In this document: positions 16,868 to 25,921 of the stretch, one piece after another | Layout of the letters: every line of letters begins with the position of its first letter | Position numbering within the stretch: the first letter of the stretch is position 1 | Assembly: GCA_001464835.1 (NCBI GenBank) | Contig: LNDS01000044.1 | Span: 1 to 60,014 of the forward strand | From: Rhizobiales bacterium Ga0077525 | GTDB taxonomy: Bacteria > Pseudomonadota > Alphaproteobacteria > Rhizobiales > Xanthobacteraceae | Length of the DNA stretch: 60,014 bases | Direction: 5' to 3' | Made by a program: the position numbers and the translations under genes | The notes under the pieces: model-generated | Told to the model about the DNA's origin: nothing | Database searches by the model: none | Seen by the model: the letters and a program-made list of their open reading frames with translations, nothing else

Positions 16868-17629
16868 ATGGAGATCAAGGGACAGGCGGCCATCGTCACC
16901 GGCGGCGCTTCGGGCCTGGGAGCCGCCACCGCGCGCGCGTTGGCCGCGGCAGGGGCCAAGGTCGCCGTCTTCGACGTCAACGAAGCGGGCGCCGCGAGCC
17001 TCGCCAGGGATATCGGCGGCGTCGGCATCGGCTGCGACGTCGCCTCGGCCGACGGCGCCAAGGCGGCCATCGAAAAGGCCAAGGCCGCGCATGGCGCGGC
17101 GCGCGTGCTGGTCAATTGCGCCGGCATCGGCCCGGCCAAGCGCATTGTCGGCCGCGACGGCGCCATGCCGCTGGAAGATTTCGAGCGCGTCATCCGCATC
17201 AACCTGATCGGCACCTTCAACATGATGCGGCTCGCCGCCGCCGACATGCAATCCGTCGATCTTCTCGCCGACGGCGAGCGCGGCGTCATCGTCTCGACGG
17301 CGTCGATCGCCGCTTTCGAAGGTCAGGTCGGCCAGTCGGCTTATGCCTCGTCGAAAGGCGGGGTTGCCGCGCTCACGCTGCCGGCGGCGCGCGAATTCGC
17401 GCAGTTCGGCATTCGCGTGCTGGCCATCGCGCCCGGCATATTCGGCACGCCGATGCTGACGTCGTTGCCGCAGGAGACGCAGGATTCGCTCGGCGCCTCG
17501 GTGCCGTTTCCGAAACGGCTCGGCAAGCCCAGCGAATACGCCGCGATGGTGCTGCACTGCGTCCATAACGGCTATCTCAACGGCGAAACGATCCGCCTCG
17601 ACGGCGCGCTGCGCATGGCGCCGCGCTAG
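16868..17629 (+). CDS. SDR-type 3-hydroxyacyl-CoA dehydrogenase
   Basis: The start at 16868 has an AAGGAG site 5 bases upstream and gives 253 residues. It is a classical short-chain dehydrogenase: TGGASGLG at 11-18, NCAG at 83-86, and the catalytic S146, Y159 and K163. The pattern VFDVNEAG and the long loop QSVDLLADGERG are those of type II 3-hydroxyacyl-CoA dehydrogenases (NAD+). Placed after the ligase and crotonase it should oxidise a 3-hydroxy-3-arylpropionyl-CoA to the beta-ketoacyl-CoA. Confidence 0.88.
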   Translation: MEIKGQAAIVTGGASGLGAATARALAAAGAKVAVFDVNEAGAASLARDIGGVGIGCDVASADGAKAAIEKAKAAHGAARVLVNCAGIGPAKRIVGRDGAMPLEDFERVIRINLIGTFNMMRLAAADMQSVDLLADGERGVIVSTASIAAFEGQVGQSAYASSKGGVAALTLPAAREFAQFGIRVLAIAPGIFGTPMLTSLPQETQDSLGASVPFPKRLGKPSEYAAMVLHCVHNGYLNGETIRLDGALRMAPR

Positions 17630-17637
17630 GCTGCGGA

Positions 17638-18258
17638 ATGACGAACGAAGCCGAGCAGATCGTCGGGCTTTACGAGCGGCGCGCCCTTGAATGGGCGGCC
17701 GACCGCAGCCGGCCCGGCCGCTTCATGGAAAAGAACTGGCTGGACCGTTTCACCGCATTGATGGCCCCCGGCGGGATAATCCTCGACTTAGGTTGCGGCT
17801 TCGGCAAGCCGATGGCGGAGTATCTAATCGCGCAAGGCTTTGACGTTTGCGGTGTCGACTCATCGCCGACAATGATCTCGCTTTGCCAGAGGGATTTCCC
17901 GGAGCAAGAATGGATTGTTGGCGATATGCGGATGCTGGCCTTGAGCCGGCGTTTCGACGGCATACTGGCCTGGGACAGTTTCTTTCACCTCACCTTTGAC
18001 GATCAGCGGCGGATGTTCGCGGTATTTCGAGCGCATGCTGCGCCTTCCGCCCCGCTGATGTTCACCAGCGGGCCGCGGCACGGCGAGGCGATTGGCGAAC
18101 TGCGCGGCGAAGCGCTGTATCACGCAAGCCTCGACGCGAGCGAATATCGTACCTTGCTGGCTGCCAACGACTTCGATGTAATAGACCAGAAATCGGAAGA
18201 TGCCGATTGCGGCGGGCACACCGTGTGGCTGGCGCGCCGCGCCAAAAAACCAGGTTAA
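17638..18258 (+). CDS. Class I SAM-dependent methyltransferase
   Basis: The 206-residue protein has motif I ILDLGCGFGKPM (about 48-59), the acidic end of strand 2 CGVDSS, and a motif II-like DGILAWDSFFHLT. It is a small-molecule type methyltransferase with no extra domains. It lies 8 bases after the SDR and 4 bases before the thioesterase, so it belongs to the same transcript. The substrate is unknown. An O-methyltransferase inside a degradation operon would be unusual, so a CoA-intermediate or detoxifying role should be considered. Confidence 0.82.
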   Translation: MTNEAEQIVGLYERRALEWAADRSRPGRFMEKNWLDRFTALMAPGGIILDLGCGFGKPMAEYLIAQGFDVCGVDSSPTMISLCQRDFPEQEWIVGDMRMLALSRRFDGILAWDSFFHLTFDDQRRMFAVFRAHAAPSAPLMFTSGPRHGEAIGELRGEALYHASLDASEYRTLLAANDFDVIDQKSEDADCGGHTVWLARRAKKPG

Positions 18259-18262
18259 GCGA

Positions 18263-18679
18263 ATGCTCAGCAACACCAGCATCGTCCGGATCGAATGGGG
18301 CGACTGCGACCCAGCCGGCATTATTTACTTTCCGAACTATTTCCGCATGTTCGACCATTCGACGGCAATGCTGTTCGAAACCGCGCTCGGCATGACCAAA
18401 TTCGAGATGTTCAAGCGGCTGGATTTCGCCGGCTGGCCGCTGGTGCGCACGCAGGCGAAATTCATCAAGCCGACCCGCTTCGGCGACGATGTGACGATCG
18501 TGAGCACAATCGGCTTTGGCCGCTCCAGCTTCGAGGTCGAACACCGGTTGAGTCTTGACGGGGAGTTGTGCGCGGAATGTTCGGAGAAGCGGGTCTGGAC
18601 CGTGCGCGACGCCGACGGCCGTCTCAAGTCGCACCCGGTGCCTGACTCGGTGCTGGAAAGATTTCGCCTCTCACCTTGA
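18263..18679 (+). CDS. 4-hydroxybenzoyl-CoA thioesterase-like hot-dog protein
   Basis: The start at 18263 gives 138 residues and lies 4 bases after the previous stop. EWGDCDPAGIIYFPNYF is the hallmark of the 4-hydroxybenzoyl-CoA thioesterase family, and D16 corresponds to the catalytic Asp of the Pseudomonas enzyme. It would release a free aromatic acid (4-hydroxybenzoate or vanillate) from its CoA ester after side-chain shortening. Its stop codon directly abuts the stop of the convergent MarR gene. Confidence 0.88.
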   Translation: MLSNTSIVRIEWGDCDPAGIIYFPNYFRMFDHSTAMLFETALGMTKFEMFKRLDFAGWPLVRTQAKFIKPTRFGDDVTIVSTIGFGRSSFEVEHRLSLDGELCAECSEKRVWTVRDADGRLKSHPVPDSVLERFRLSP

Positions 18680-19180
18680 TCAATCGAAGCCCGCCGCCAG
18701 TCTCTTCAATATCTCGAGAAAGCGGGCGCGGTCGCGCAGGCCGATTATTTTGTCGAGATTCTTTTCGTGCCGGCGAGCACAGCGCATCATCGTCGATAGC
18801 GCCTTCTTGCCGTCGCGGGTCACGTTCAGGCAATAGGCGCGGCGGTCGTGGTTGAGCCGCTTGCGCTCGACCAGGCCGCGCCGGACCAGACCCTCAATCA
18901 CCGGGGTCAGGCTGGATTTGTCGCGCCCGGCCGCCTGGCTCAGCTCGGTTTGGCTGATGCCCGGATTGCGGGCGATCAGGGTCAGCGTCGCAAAACGGCC
19001 CGGACTTTCGCCGATTTCCTGCGACTGGCGTGAAAAGGCCTGGAACGCCGACTCCTGCGCCATGCGCAAATTGAACCCGATCCAGGTCGCCAGCGGCCCG
19101 AAATTTATCGATTCAACTGTTGCTTCGCCATTCTTGCCGCGCCGCACACGGCTGCCGCCATTGCCGCTTTTTACGCCCAC
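18680..19180 (-). CDS. MarR family transcriptional regulator
   Basis: The winged-helix core reads SQTELSQAAGRDKSSLTPVI, then LVRRGLVERKR and HDRRAYCLNVT, which is classical MarR. A GTG at 19180, preceded by GGAGGAAAT, gives 166 residues and is the best-supported start; a TTG at 19222 has no such site. MarR regulators of hydroxycinnamate genes (FerC in Sphingobium, HcaR in Agrobacterium) respond to hydroxycinnamoyl-CoA, a plausible effector here. It is divergent from the TRAP genes and a perfect palindrome lies between them. Confidence 0.88.
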   Translation of the reverse strand: MGVKSGNGGSRVRRGKNGEATVESINFGPLATWIGFNLRMAQESAFQAFSRQSQEIGESPGRFATLTLIARNPGISQTELSQAAGRDKSSLTPVIEGLVRRGLVERKRLNHDRRAYCLNVTRDGKKALSTMMRCARRHEKNLDKIIGLRDRARFLEILKRLAAGFD

Positions 19181-19229
19181 ATTTCCTCCGACACCCGTTT
19201 GTTGCCCGCCGCCAGCGGTCAAGCTTATA

Positions 19230-19243
19230 GTTTGATATCAAAC
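19230..19243. promoter_or_regulatory. Probable MarR operator palindrome
   Basis: GTTTGATATCAAAC is a perfect 14-base palindrome, 50 bases upstream of the MarR start and about 100 bases upstream of the TRAP binding-protein gene. Length, symmetry and position fit a MarR dimer site that controls both directions. I saw no second copy at the other control regions I checked. Confidence 0.65.
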
Positions 19244-19346
19244 CATATACTTCCCTTTACAACCGCTACAACATGCGGCTGAATAATAAAAAAGTTGGCG
19301 ATGCAACCAATCAAGCAAACCAACCAATCAACCGAGGGAGAGAACG

Positions 19347-20396
19347 ATGAAAATCCGCGCCGCCGCCGGCCTGTCCGCGCTCGCCGTTTCTACGCTCGCT
19401 TTGGCCGGCCTGTTGGGCACGGCGACCGCCAGTTTCGCCCAGGACAAGACGTTCGAACTCAAGCTGTCGCACTGGGTGCCCCCGTCGCATCCGCTGCAGA
19501 AGGCGCTCGAGGAATGGGGCGCCTCGGTCGAAAAGGCCTCCGGCGGCACCATCAAGTCCAAGGTCTATCCGGCCCAGCAGCTCGGCAAGGCCTTCGACCA
19601 TTACGACATGGCGCGCGACGGCATCGCCGACCTCACTTACATCAATCCCGGCTACCAGCCCGGCCGCTTCCCGATCATCGGCGCCGGCGAATTGCCGTTC
19701 CTGATCGCCAACGGCAAGACCGGCTCGCAGGCGCTCGACGCCTGGTACCGCAAATACGCCGACAAGGAGATGAAGGACGCCAAGTTCTGCCTCGCCTTCG
19801 TTCACGATCCTGGCACATTCCACTCCAAGGCCAAGAAGATCGTGGTGCCGGCCGACATCAAGGGCATGAAAATCCGCCCGGCGCACGCCACCATGGCGAC
19901 CTTCGTGACCCAACTCGGCGGCACCAATGTGCAGTCCAGCGCGCCAGAAGTGCGTGACATCATCGAGAAGGGCGTCGCCGACGCGGTGACCTTCCCGTGG
20001 GGCTCGATCCCGCTGTTCGGCATCGACAAGGTGACCAAGTATCACATGGAAGTGCCGCTCTATGTGACCACCTTCGCCTTCGTCTTCAACAAAGACAAGT
20101 ACGCGCAGATGTCGGCGGCGCAGAAGAAGGTGATCGACAGCCACTGCACCAACGAATGGGCGCTGAAAGTGGCGTCGAACTGGGCCGACTTCGAACACGC
20201 CGGCGTCGGCAAGCTCAAGGCCGACACCGCGCATGAGGTCTACGCCATCACCCCGGCGCAACTGGCCGAGTGGAAGACCGCGGCGCAGCCACTGGAGAAA
20301 TCCTGGTCCGACAACGTCAAGAAAGCCGGCGGCGACGCCGACACCATCATGAAAGAACTCAAGGCCGAACTGGCCAAGTTCAAAGCGGCCTATTGA
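19347..20396 (+). CDS. TRAP transporter solute-binding protein (DctP family)
   Basis: The protein has 349 residues, with a Sec signal peptide of about 31 residues ending TASFAQ. The mature part is a DctP-type periplasmic receptor: LKLSHWVPPSHPLQ at the start, KIRPAHATMATFV (the Arg that usually holds the ligand carboxylate) and APEVRDIIEKGVADAV. It captures a carboxylated solute for the QM membrane unit encoded next. Near the pca and hydroxycinnamate genes an aromatic or phenylpropanoid acid is a reasonable guess, but the ligand cannot be read from sequence. The leader contains a GAGGGAGAGAACG ribosome-binding site. Confidence 0.9.
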   Translation: MKIRAAAGLSALAVSTLALAGLLGTATASFAQDKTFELKLSHWVPPSHPLQKALEEWGASVEKASGGTIKSKVYPAQQLGKAFDHYDMARDGIADLTYINPGYQPGRFPIIGAGELPFLIANGKTGSQALDAWYRKYADKEMKDAKFCLAFVHDPGTFHSKAKKIVVPADIKGMKIRPAHATMATFVTQLGGTNVQSSAPEVRDIIEKGVADAVTFPWGSIPLFGIDKVTKYHMEVPLYVTTFAFVFNKDKYAQMSAAQKKVIDSHCTNEWALKVASNWADFEHAGVGKLKADTAHEVYAITPAQLAEWKTAAQPLEKSWSDNVKKAGGDADTIMKELKAELAKFKAAY

Positions 20397-20923
20397 TGAA
20401 TGACGAAATGGCCGGGCGCAGCCGTATCGATCAATTCATTGATGCCATCGAGGTGACAGCGGCGGGATTTCTCGCCGTCGTTACCGCGCTCACCTTCGTC
20501 TCCGTGCTGCTGCGCTATTTCTTTGCCTGGTCGATACCCGATGCCTACGACTTCACCCGCCTGCTGCTCGGCATCGTCATCTTCTGGGGCATCGCGGTGG
20601 CGAGCTATCGCGGCGACCACATCACCGTCGATCTGCTGTGGGGGGCGCTGCCTCCGGTCCTGCAACGCGCGCTGGACGTGTTCGCCGCGCTGGTGACGCT
20701 GGTGGCGATCACCGCCTTCACCTGGATGTTCGCCGACAAGGTGCTCGGCACCCGCGCCGACAATGTCGGCACTTTCGACCTACGCCAGCCGGTCTGGATC
20801 TACTATGCCGTCGCCTGGATCGGCCTCGGCTCCGCCGTGCTGCTGCTGGTGCTGCGTACGATCCGGCTGGTATTCCGGCCGGAAACACTCGCGCGCCCGG
20901 CCGAGCCGCACGGAGTGGAATAG
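20396..20923 (+). CDS. TRAP transporter small membrane subunit (DctQ family)
   Basis: The 175-residue protein has four predicted transmembrane helices. FFAWSIPDAYDFTRLLLG and SYRGDHITVDL are typical DctQ landmarks. The start overlaps the stop of the binding-protein gene by one base (TGATG). It joins DctM in the inner membrane to form the sodium-driven permease. Confidence 0.88.
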   Translation: MNDEMAGRSRIDQFIDAIEVTAAGFLAVVTALTFVSVLLRYFFAWSIPDAYDFTRLLLGIVIFWGIAVASYRGDHITVDLLWGALPPVLQRALDVFAALVTLVAITAFTWMFADKVLGTRADNVGTFDLRQPVWIYYAVAWIGLGSAVLLLVLRTIRLVFRPETLARPAEPHGVE

Positions 20924-20926
20924 ACC

Positions 20927-22228
20927 ATGAGCACCGACGCGACCGCTATTGTCGGATTCATTGCGCTGTTCGTGCTGATGCTGCTGCGCGTGCCGGTCGG
21001 CATCGCCATGGGAGTCGTCGGTGTGCTCGGCTTTGGCTACCTTATCGGCGATATCGGCCCGGCGCTCAAGATACTGGCGCAATCGCCGATCCGCACCGCC
21101 ACCGACGCCGAGTTCGCGGTGATCCCGCTGTTCCTGCTGATGGGCGCCTTCGCCTCGGCCTCCGGCATGAGCCGCGAACTGTTCCGCGCCGCCAATACCT
21201 TCCTCGGCCACTTCAAGGGCGGTCTCGGCATCGCCACCATCGCCGCCTGCGGCGGCTTTGCCGCCATCTGCGGCTCGTCGGTCGCTACCGCCGCCACCTT
21301 CTCCAAGGTCGCCTATCCGGAAATGCGCGCGCACGGCTATCCGCAGAGCTTCGCCACCGGGGTGATCGCCGCCGGCGGCTCGCTCGGCATCATGATCCCG
21401 CCATCGACGGTGCTCGCGGTCTACGGTCTGATCACCGAGCAGGACATCGGTAAATTGTTCATCGCCGGCATCATTCCCGGCATTCTGGCGGTCGGCATGT
21501 ACATCGCCACCATCAACATCATCGCCCTCATCCGCCCGAAATTCCTTCCCTCGGCGCCGCGACATTCCTGGTCAGAACGGCTCGACGCGCTGCGCGGCAT
21601 CTGGGCAGTGGTGCTGCTGTTCATTTTCATCATCGGTGGACTTTACGGCGGGCTGTTCACCGCCACCGAAGCCGCCGGCATGGGCGCGGCCGGCGCCTTC
21701 ATCATCTCGGTGCTGCGCCAGAAGCTGTCGCGTGAGGAGTTCTGGAAAGCGCTGATGGAGTCCCTGCGCACCACCGCGTCGGTTTTCACGATCCTGATCG
21801 GCGCGCTGATCTTTGGCTATTTCCTCACCATCACGCAGACGCCGCAGAAGATCACCGAATTCCTCACCGGCCTTGGCCTCGGCCCGCACGGCGTGCTGGC
21901 GCTGATCATGCTGATGTATCTCGTGCTTGGCTGCGTCATGGACGCCATGGCGATGATCATCCTGACCATCCCGATCGTGTTCCCGGTAATCAAGGCGCTC
22001 GGTTTCGATCCAATCTGGTTCGGCGTCATCATCGTCATGACGGTGGAACTTGGCCTGATCCATCCGCCGGTCGGTATGAACGTCTTTGTCATCAAGAGCG
22101 TCGTAAAGGACGTCAAGCTATCGACGATATTCTATGGCGTCATGCCCTTCGTCCTGACCGACATTCTGCGGCTCATCATCCTGATCGCCTTCCCGATTCT
22201 GGCGCTCTGGCTGCCCTCGCATATGTAG
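20927..22228 (+). CDS. TRAP transporter large permease subunit (DctM family)
   Basis: The 433-residue, roughly 12-helix protein begins 3 bases after dctQ. GGSLGIMIPPST and LMGAFASASGMSR are conserved DctM segments, and HPPVGMNVFVIKS near the C-terminus is diagnostic. It forms the elevator-type translocation path of the importer. The three genes make a complete TRAP system. Confidence 0.93.
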   Translation: MSTDATAIVGFIALFVLMLLRVPVGIAMGVVGVLGFGYLIGDIGPALKILAQSPIRTATDAEFAVIPLFLLMGAFASASGMSRELFRAANTFLGHFKGGLGIATIAACGGFAAICGSSVATAATFSKVAYPEMRAHGYPQSFATGVIAAGGSLGIMIPPSTVLAVYGLITEQDIGKLFIAGIIPGILAVGMYIATINIIALIRPKFLPSAPRHSWSERLDALRGIWAVVLLFIFIIGGLYGGLFTATEAAGMGAAGAFIISVLRQKLSREEFWKALMESLRTTASVFTILIGALIFGYFLTITQTPQKITEFLTGLGLGPHGVLALIMLMYLVLGCVMDAMAMIILTIPIVFPVIKALGFDPIWFGVIIVMTVELGLIHPPVGMNVFVIKSVVKDVKLSTIFYGVMPFVLTDILRLIILIAFPILALWLPSHM

Positions 22229-22276
22229 GCCTACGTTCGGCTGACCTCCTCTCTTTACGGCAAACAGGATATTCGC

Positions 22277-23986
22277 GTGTTCACAGCAGGTACGGCCTTT
22301 CTCGAAGCTCTCAAGGAGGCCGGCGTCTCCTATATTTTCGCCAATCTCGGCAGCGATCATCCGGCCATCGTCGAGTCGGTCGCCGAAGGCAGAGCGAGCG
22401 GGCGCGGCTTTCCGGCGATGCTGACCTGTCCGAACGAAATGGTGGCGTTGAGCGCGGCGCATGGCTACGCGCAGGTGACCGGCGAAGCGCAGGCCGTCAT
22501 CGTCCATGTCGAATGCGGCACCCAGGCGCTTGGCGGCGCCGTGCACAATGCGCTGCGCGGCCGCGTGCCGGTTCTGATTTTCGCCGGCGCCACGCCCTAT
22601 ACCCAAGAAGGCGAACTGAAGGGATCGCGCAACGAATGGATCCAGTGGATCCAGGACATTGCCGACCAGCGCGGCATCGTCCGCAACTACGTCAAGTTCG
22701 ATTACGAATTCCGCACCGGCCGCAACATCAAGCAGGTGACGCATCGCGCGTTGCAACTGGCCAAGAGCGATCCGAAAGGTCCGGTGTATCTCGTCGGCGC
22801 GCGCGAAGTGATGGAAGAAGACGTCGCGCCGGTCGCCATCGACATGGCGGAATGGCCGCCGATCGCGCCGCTGCCGCTGCGCGCGACCGACGCCACTGAG
22901 CTGGCACAGGCGCTTAATAGCGCCAGGCGTCCGCTGGTGGTGACCAGCGCGGTCGGCCGCAATGCCGCCGCCGTTCCCGCACTCATCAAGCTGTGCCAGC
23001 GCCTCGGCATCGGCGTCCTGGAACAGTCGCCGGTGTGCATGAACTATCCGCCGGAGGATGCGCTGTACCTCGGCAACCGCTGGAGCGAGCCGTATCAGGA
23101 ACCGGCGCTGGCCGACGCCGACGTCGTGCTAGTGCTCGACTCGGACGCGCCCTGGGTGCCTGCGGTCAGCAAGCCGTCGCCGGGCGCCAGGGTTTTCCAT
23201 ATCGATGTCGATCCGCTCAAGCTCGACATCCCGCTGTGGTACTTCAAGGCGCAGCGCGTGTTCCAGGCCGACTGCGCCACCGCTCTGGCGCAGATCAACG
23301 ACGCGTTCGACGGCATGACCATCGATGCCGCCAAAACCAAAGAGCGCACGGCGCATTACGGCAAGATGCACGAAGCGCTGACGGCGCAATGGAACGAGCG
23401 CGAACAGGAAAGCGGCATTGTCACGCCGGAAACTTTCACCGCGATCTTGCGCAAACATATCGGCGGCGACGCCATTATTCTCTCCGAGTCGATCACCAAC
23501 TACCCGACCGTCATCAACCATTTGCGGCCGTCGAAGCCGGGCTCGTATTTCCTCAGCGGCGGCTCGTCGCTCGGCTGGCATGGCGGCGCCGCCATCGGCG
23601 CCAAACTGGCCTGCCCGGACCGGTTGGTGGTCGCACTGAGCGGCGACGGCTCCTACATGTTCTCGGTGCCCTCATCGGTGCACTGGATGGCGCGCAAATA
23701 CCAAACGCCGTTCCTGCAAATTATTTACAACAATGGCGGCTGGCGCTCGCCAAAAATGTCGACGCTCGCCGTGCATCCCGACGGCTATGCAAGCCGCGCC
23801 AACGAAATCGGCGTCGAGTTCGATCCGGCGCCCGATCATGCCGCCATTGCCGCCGCGGCCGGCGGCGCCTTCGCCCGCAAGGTCGAACGTCCGGACGAGA
23901 TGGAAGCCGCCATCGTTGAAGCGTTGCGGGTGGTGCGCGAGGAGAAGCGTTGCGCGGTGCTCGACGTGCGCGTGCCGCATCTTTAA
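22277..23986 (+). CDS. ThDP-dependent enzyme, acetolactate synthase / decarboxylase-like (1)
   Basis: The 569-residue protein has the three-domain ThDP fold. E54 (CPNEMVALSAAHG) fits the conserved cofactor-activating Glu. The ThDP-Mg motif begins GDGSYMF at 456 and ends YNN at about 484-486. The start is a GTG at 22277 with AGGA upstream; no ATG competes. Family members act as 2-oxoacid decarboxylases, carboligases or lyases. Which reaction occurs here is not evident. It is 48 bases after the TRAP genes and probably processes the imported compound or a derivative. Confidence 0.87.
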   Translation: MFTAGTAFLEALKEAGVSYIFANLGSDHPAIVESVAEGRASGRGFPAMLTCPNEMVALSAAHGYAQVTGEAQAVIVHVECGTQALGGAVHNALRGRVPVLIFAGATPYTQEGELKGSRNEWIQWIQDIADQRGIVRNYVKFDYEFRTGRNIKQVTHRALQLAKSDPKGPVYLVGAREVMEEDVAPVAIDMAEWPPIAPLPLRATDATELAQALNSARRPLVVTSAVGRNAAAVPALIKLCQRLGIGVLEQSPVCMNYPPEDALYLGNRWSEPYQEPALADADVVLVLDSDAPWVPAVSKPSPGARVFHIDVDPLKLDIPLWYFKAQRVFQADCATALAQINDAFDGMTIDAAKTKERTAHYGKMHEALTAQWNEREQESGIVTPETFTAILRKHIGGDAIILSESITNYPTVINHLRPSKPGSYFLSGGSSLGWHGGAAIGAKLACPDRLVVALSGDGSYMFSVPSSVHWMARKYQTPFLQIIYNNGGWRSPKMSTLAVHPDGYASRANEIGVEFDPAPDHAAIAAAAGGAFARKVERPDEMEAAIVEALRVVREEKRCAVLDVRVPHL

Positions 23987-24004
23987 GGCCCGATATGAGA
24001 CGCT

Positions 24005-24024
24005 GCGCCGCAGTCCGGCGGCGC
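24005..24024. repeat. Short GC hairpin between the two ThDP genes
   Basis: GCGCCGC and GCGGCGC pair perfectly around a 6-base loop, just after the first ThDP gene. The following GGCGCCCCGGAATGAC resembles the edge of the repeat at 33135-33241. No T-run follows, so it is more likely an mRNA element or repeat remnant than a terminator. The rest of the 156-base gap shows nothing else. Confidence 0.4.
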
Positions 24025-24142
24025 GGCGCCCCGGAATGACGGCATCGTCGTTGTCAGCCCCGCATGCCTCGCGTAGAACACCCGTAAAATCAGCCTTCGG
24101 CGCCTGCTTTGGCACGGACGGTCTTTTCCGGGGACGAAACAA

Positions 24143-25849
24143 ATGAGCGCGACACCGACGACCGGGCCCCGGCCCGCCATTGCCGCCGAAGCGTTTCTCC
24201 GTGCGCTGGCCGACCACGGCGTCGATTACATGTTCGCCAATCCCGGCACCGATTTCCCGCCGATCGTCGAAGCCTTCAGCCGCGCCAAGAAGACCAATGC
24301 CAAGGTGCCGCTGCCGGTGCTGGTGCCGCACGAGAACCTCGCGGTCGCCATGGCGCATGGCGCGCATCTGATGAACGGCCGGCCGCAAGCGGTAATGGTG
24401 CACGTCAATGTCGGCACCGCCAACACCATCAACAACCTCACCAACCTGTCGCGCGACCGCGTGCCGCTCATTCTTGCCGCCGGCCGCACGCCGATCACCG
24501 AGAAGGGCACGTTCGGCTCCCGCTCGCGGCCCATTCACTGGGCGCAGGAAATGTTCGACCAGGCCGGCATGGTGCGCGAATTGGTGAAGTGGGATTACGA
24601 ATTGCGAACGCCGGGCCAGGTCGGCGATGTCGTCGCGCGGTCGATCGAGGTGGCGATGGCGCATCCGCGCGGGCCGGTCTATCTGGTGCTGCCGCGCGAG
24701 CCGTTGTCGGCGCCGGTCGCCGAACCGATCGCACCGATCAAGCCGCGCGCCGCCGCCGCGCGCGTGCATCCCGATCCGAAATCCATCGCCACTCTGGCGG
24801 CATGGATCGCCTCCGCCGAGCGGCCTTTGATCATTACCTCGGTGTTGCCGTCGGAAGCGGTGCGCGCGCTCGCCGCTGTGGCCGAGCGCTGCGCCATTCC
24901 GGTCATCACGCATAATCCGCGCAGCGTCTGCCTGCCGTCGAGCCATCCGATGCATTTCGGCTACGAGCCGGGCGCGCTGCTCGCCGACGCCGACCTGGTG
25001 ATTGCGCTGGAGTCCGACGTGCCGTGGATGCCGCATCTGCAAAATCCGCCGGCCGGCACGCGCATCGTGCATGTCGGCGAGGATCCGTTCTTCGTGCGCT
25101 ATCCGATGCGTTCGTTCCCCTGCGATCTCGCGGTGCAGGCCGGCGTCGTCAATGCGCTGGAGGCGCTGGAAAGCGCGGTCGGATCACGGCTGCAAATGGC
25201 GGAGGCGCGGATTTCGGCGCGCCGCACGCGGCTGGCCGAACGCATGCGCACAAGGCGCGCACAACTGGCCAAGGATTCGACGGCTGGCGAGCGCATTTCG
25301 CCGGCTTACCTGTCGCGCGCCATTGGCGAATGCGTCGGCGAGGACGCCGTCATCTTCAACGAATACCCGCTGCGCGCCGACCACTGCCCGCGCGAGATAC
25401 CCGGCACATTATATGCGCTCGGCCCCGCCGGCGGTTTGGGTTGGGGCTTAGGGGCCGCGCTCGGCGCCAAGCTCGCGGCGCCGGACAAACTGATCGTCGC
25501 CACGCTCGGCGACGGCGCTTACATGTTCTCCAATCCCACCGTGGGCCACTGGGTCGCGCAAAAGCACAACCTGCCCATCCTCACCATCGTCTTCAACAAC
25601 AGCCGCTACGGTGCGGTGCGCAATTCGACTTTGGCGATGTTCAAGGACGGCGTTTCCGGCGAGACCGACGGCCGCGAATTGGCCGACCTCGATCCGGCGC
25701 CGCCTTATGATGAAATGGCGAAGGCGCAAGGGGCACACGCCGAGCGCGTGGAAAGCTCCGCCGAACTGCCCGCCGCGCTGGCGCGGGCCCGCGATGCGGT
25801 GCTTAACGACAGGTGCCAGGCGCTGCTCAACGTCATTACGCCTTACTAG
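24143..25849 (+). CDS. ThDP-dependent enzyme, acetolactate synthase / decarboxylase-like (2)
   Basis: The 568-residue protein is a distant paralog of the preceding gene. E64 (PHENLAVAMAHGA) is the cofactor-activating Glu, and the ThDP motif starts GDGAYMF at 456 and ends FNN about 29 residues on. Both proteins share the N-terminal YxFANxGxDxPPIVE-like opening. Divergence elsewhere is large, which argues for different substrates or for partner subunits rather than a recent copy. It lies downstream on the same strand as the first ThDP gene. Confidence 0.87.
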   Translation: MSATPTTGPRPAIAAEAFLRALADHGVDYMFANPGTDFPPIVEAFSRAKKTNAKVPLPVLVPHENLAVAMAHGAHLMNGRPQAVMVHVNVGTANTINNLTNLSRDRVPLILAAGRTPITEKGTFGSRSRPIHWAQEMFDQAGMVRELVKWDYELRTPGQVGDVVARSIEVAMAHPRGPVYLVLPREPLSAPVAEPIAPIKPRAAAARVHPDPKSIATLAAWIASAERPLIITSVLPSEAVRALAAVAERCAIPVITHNPRSVCLPSSHPMHFGYEPGALLADADLVIALESDVPWMPHLQNPPAGTRIVHVGEDPFFVRYPMRSFPCDLAVQAGVVNALEALESAVGSRLQMAEARISARRTRLAERMRTRRAQLAKDSTAGERISPAYLSRAIGECVGEDAVIFNEYPLRADHCPREIPGTLYALGPAGGLGWGLGAALGAKLAAPDKLIVATLGDGAYMFSNPTVGHWVAQKHNLPILTIVFNNSRYGAVRNSTLAMFKDGVSGETDGRELADLDPAPPYDEMAKAQGAHAERVESSAELPAALARARDAVLNDRCQALLNVITPY

Positions 25850-25921
25850 ACGCGAATAGACGCTAGCCCGCTTGCCTGCGACGCGATAACAAGCGGCCAA
25901 TATCGGTCACGGAGAGTTCCC

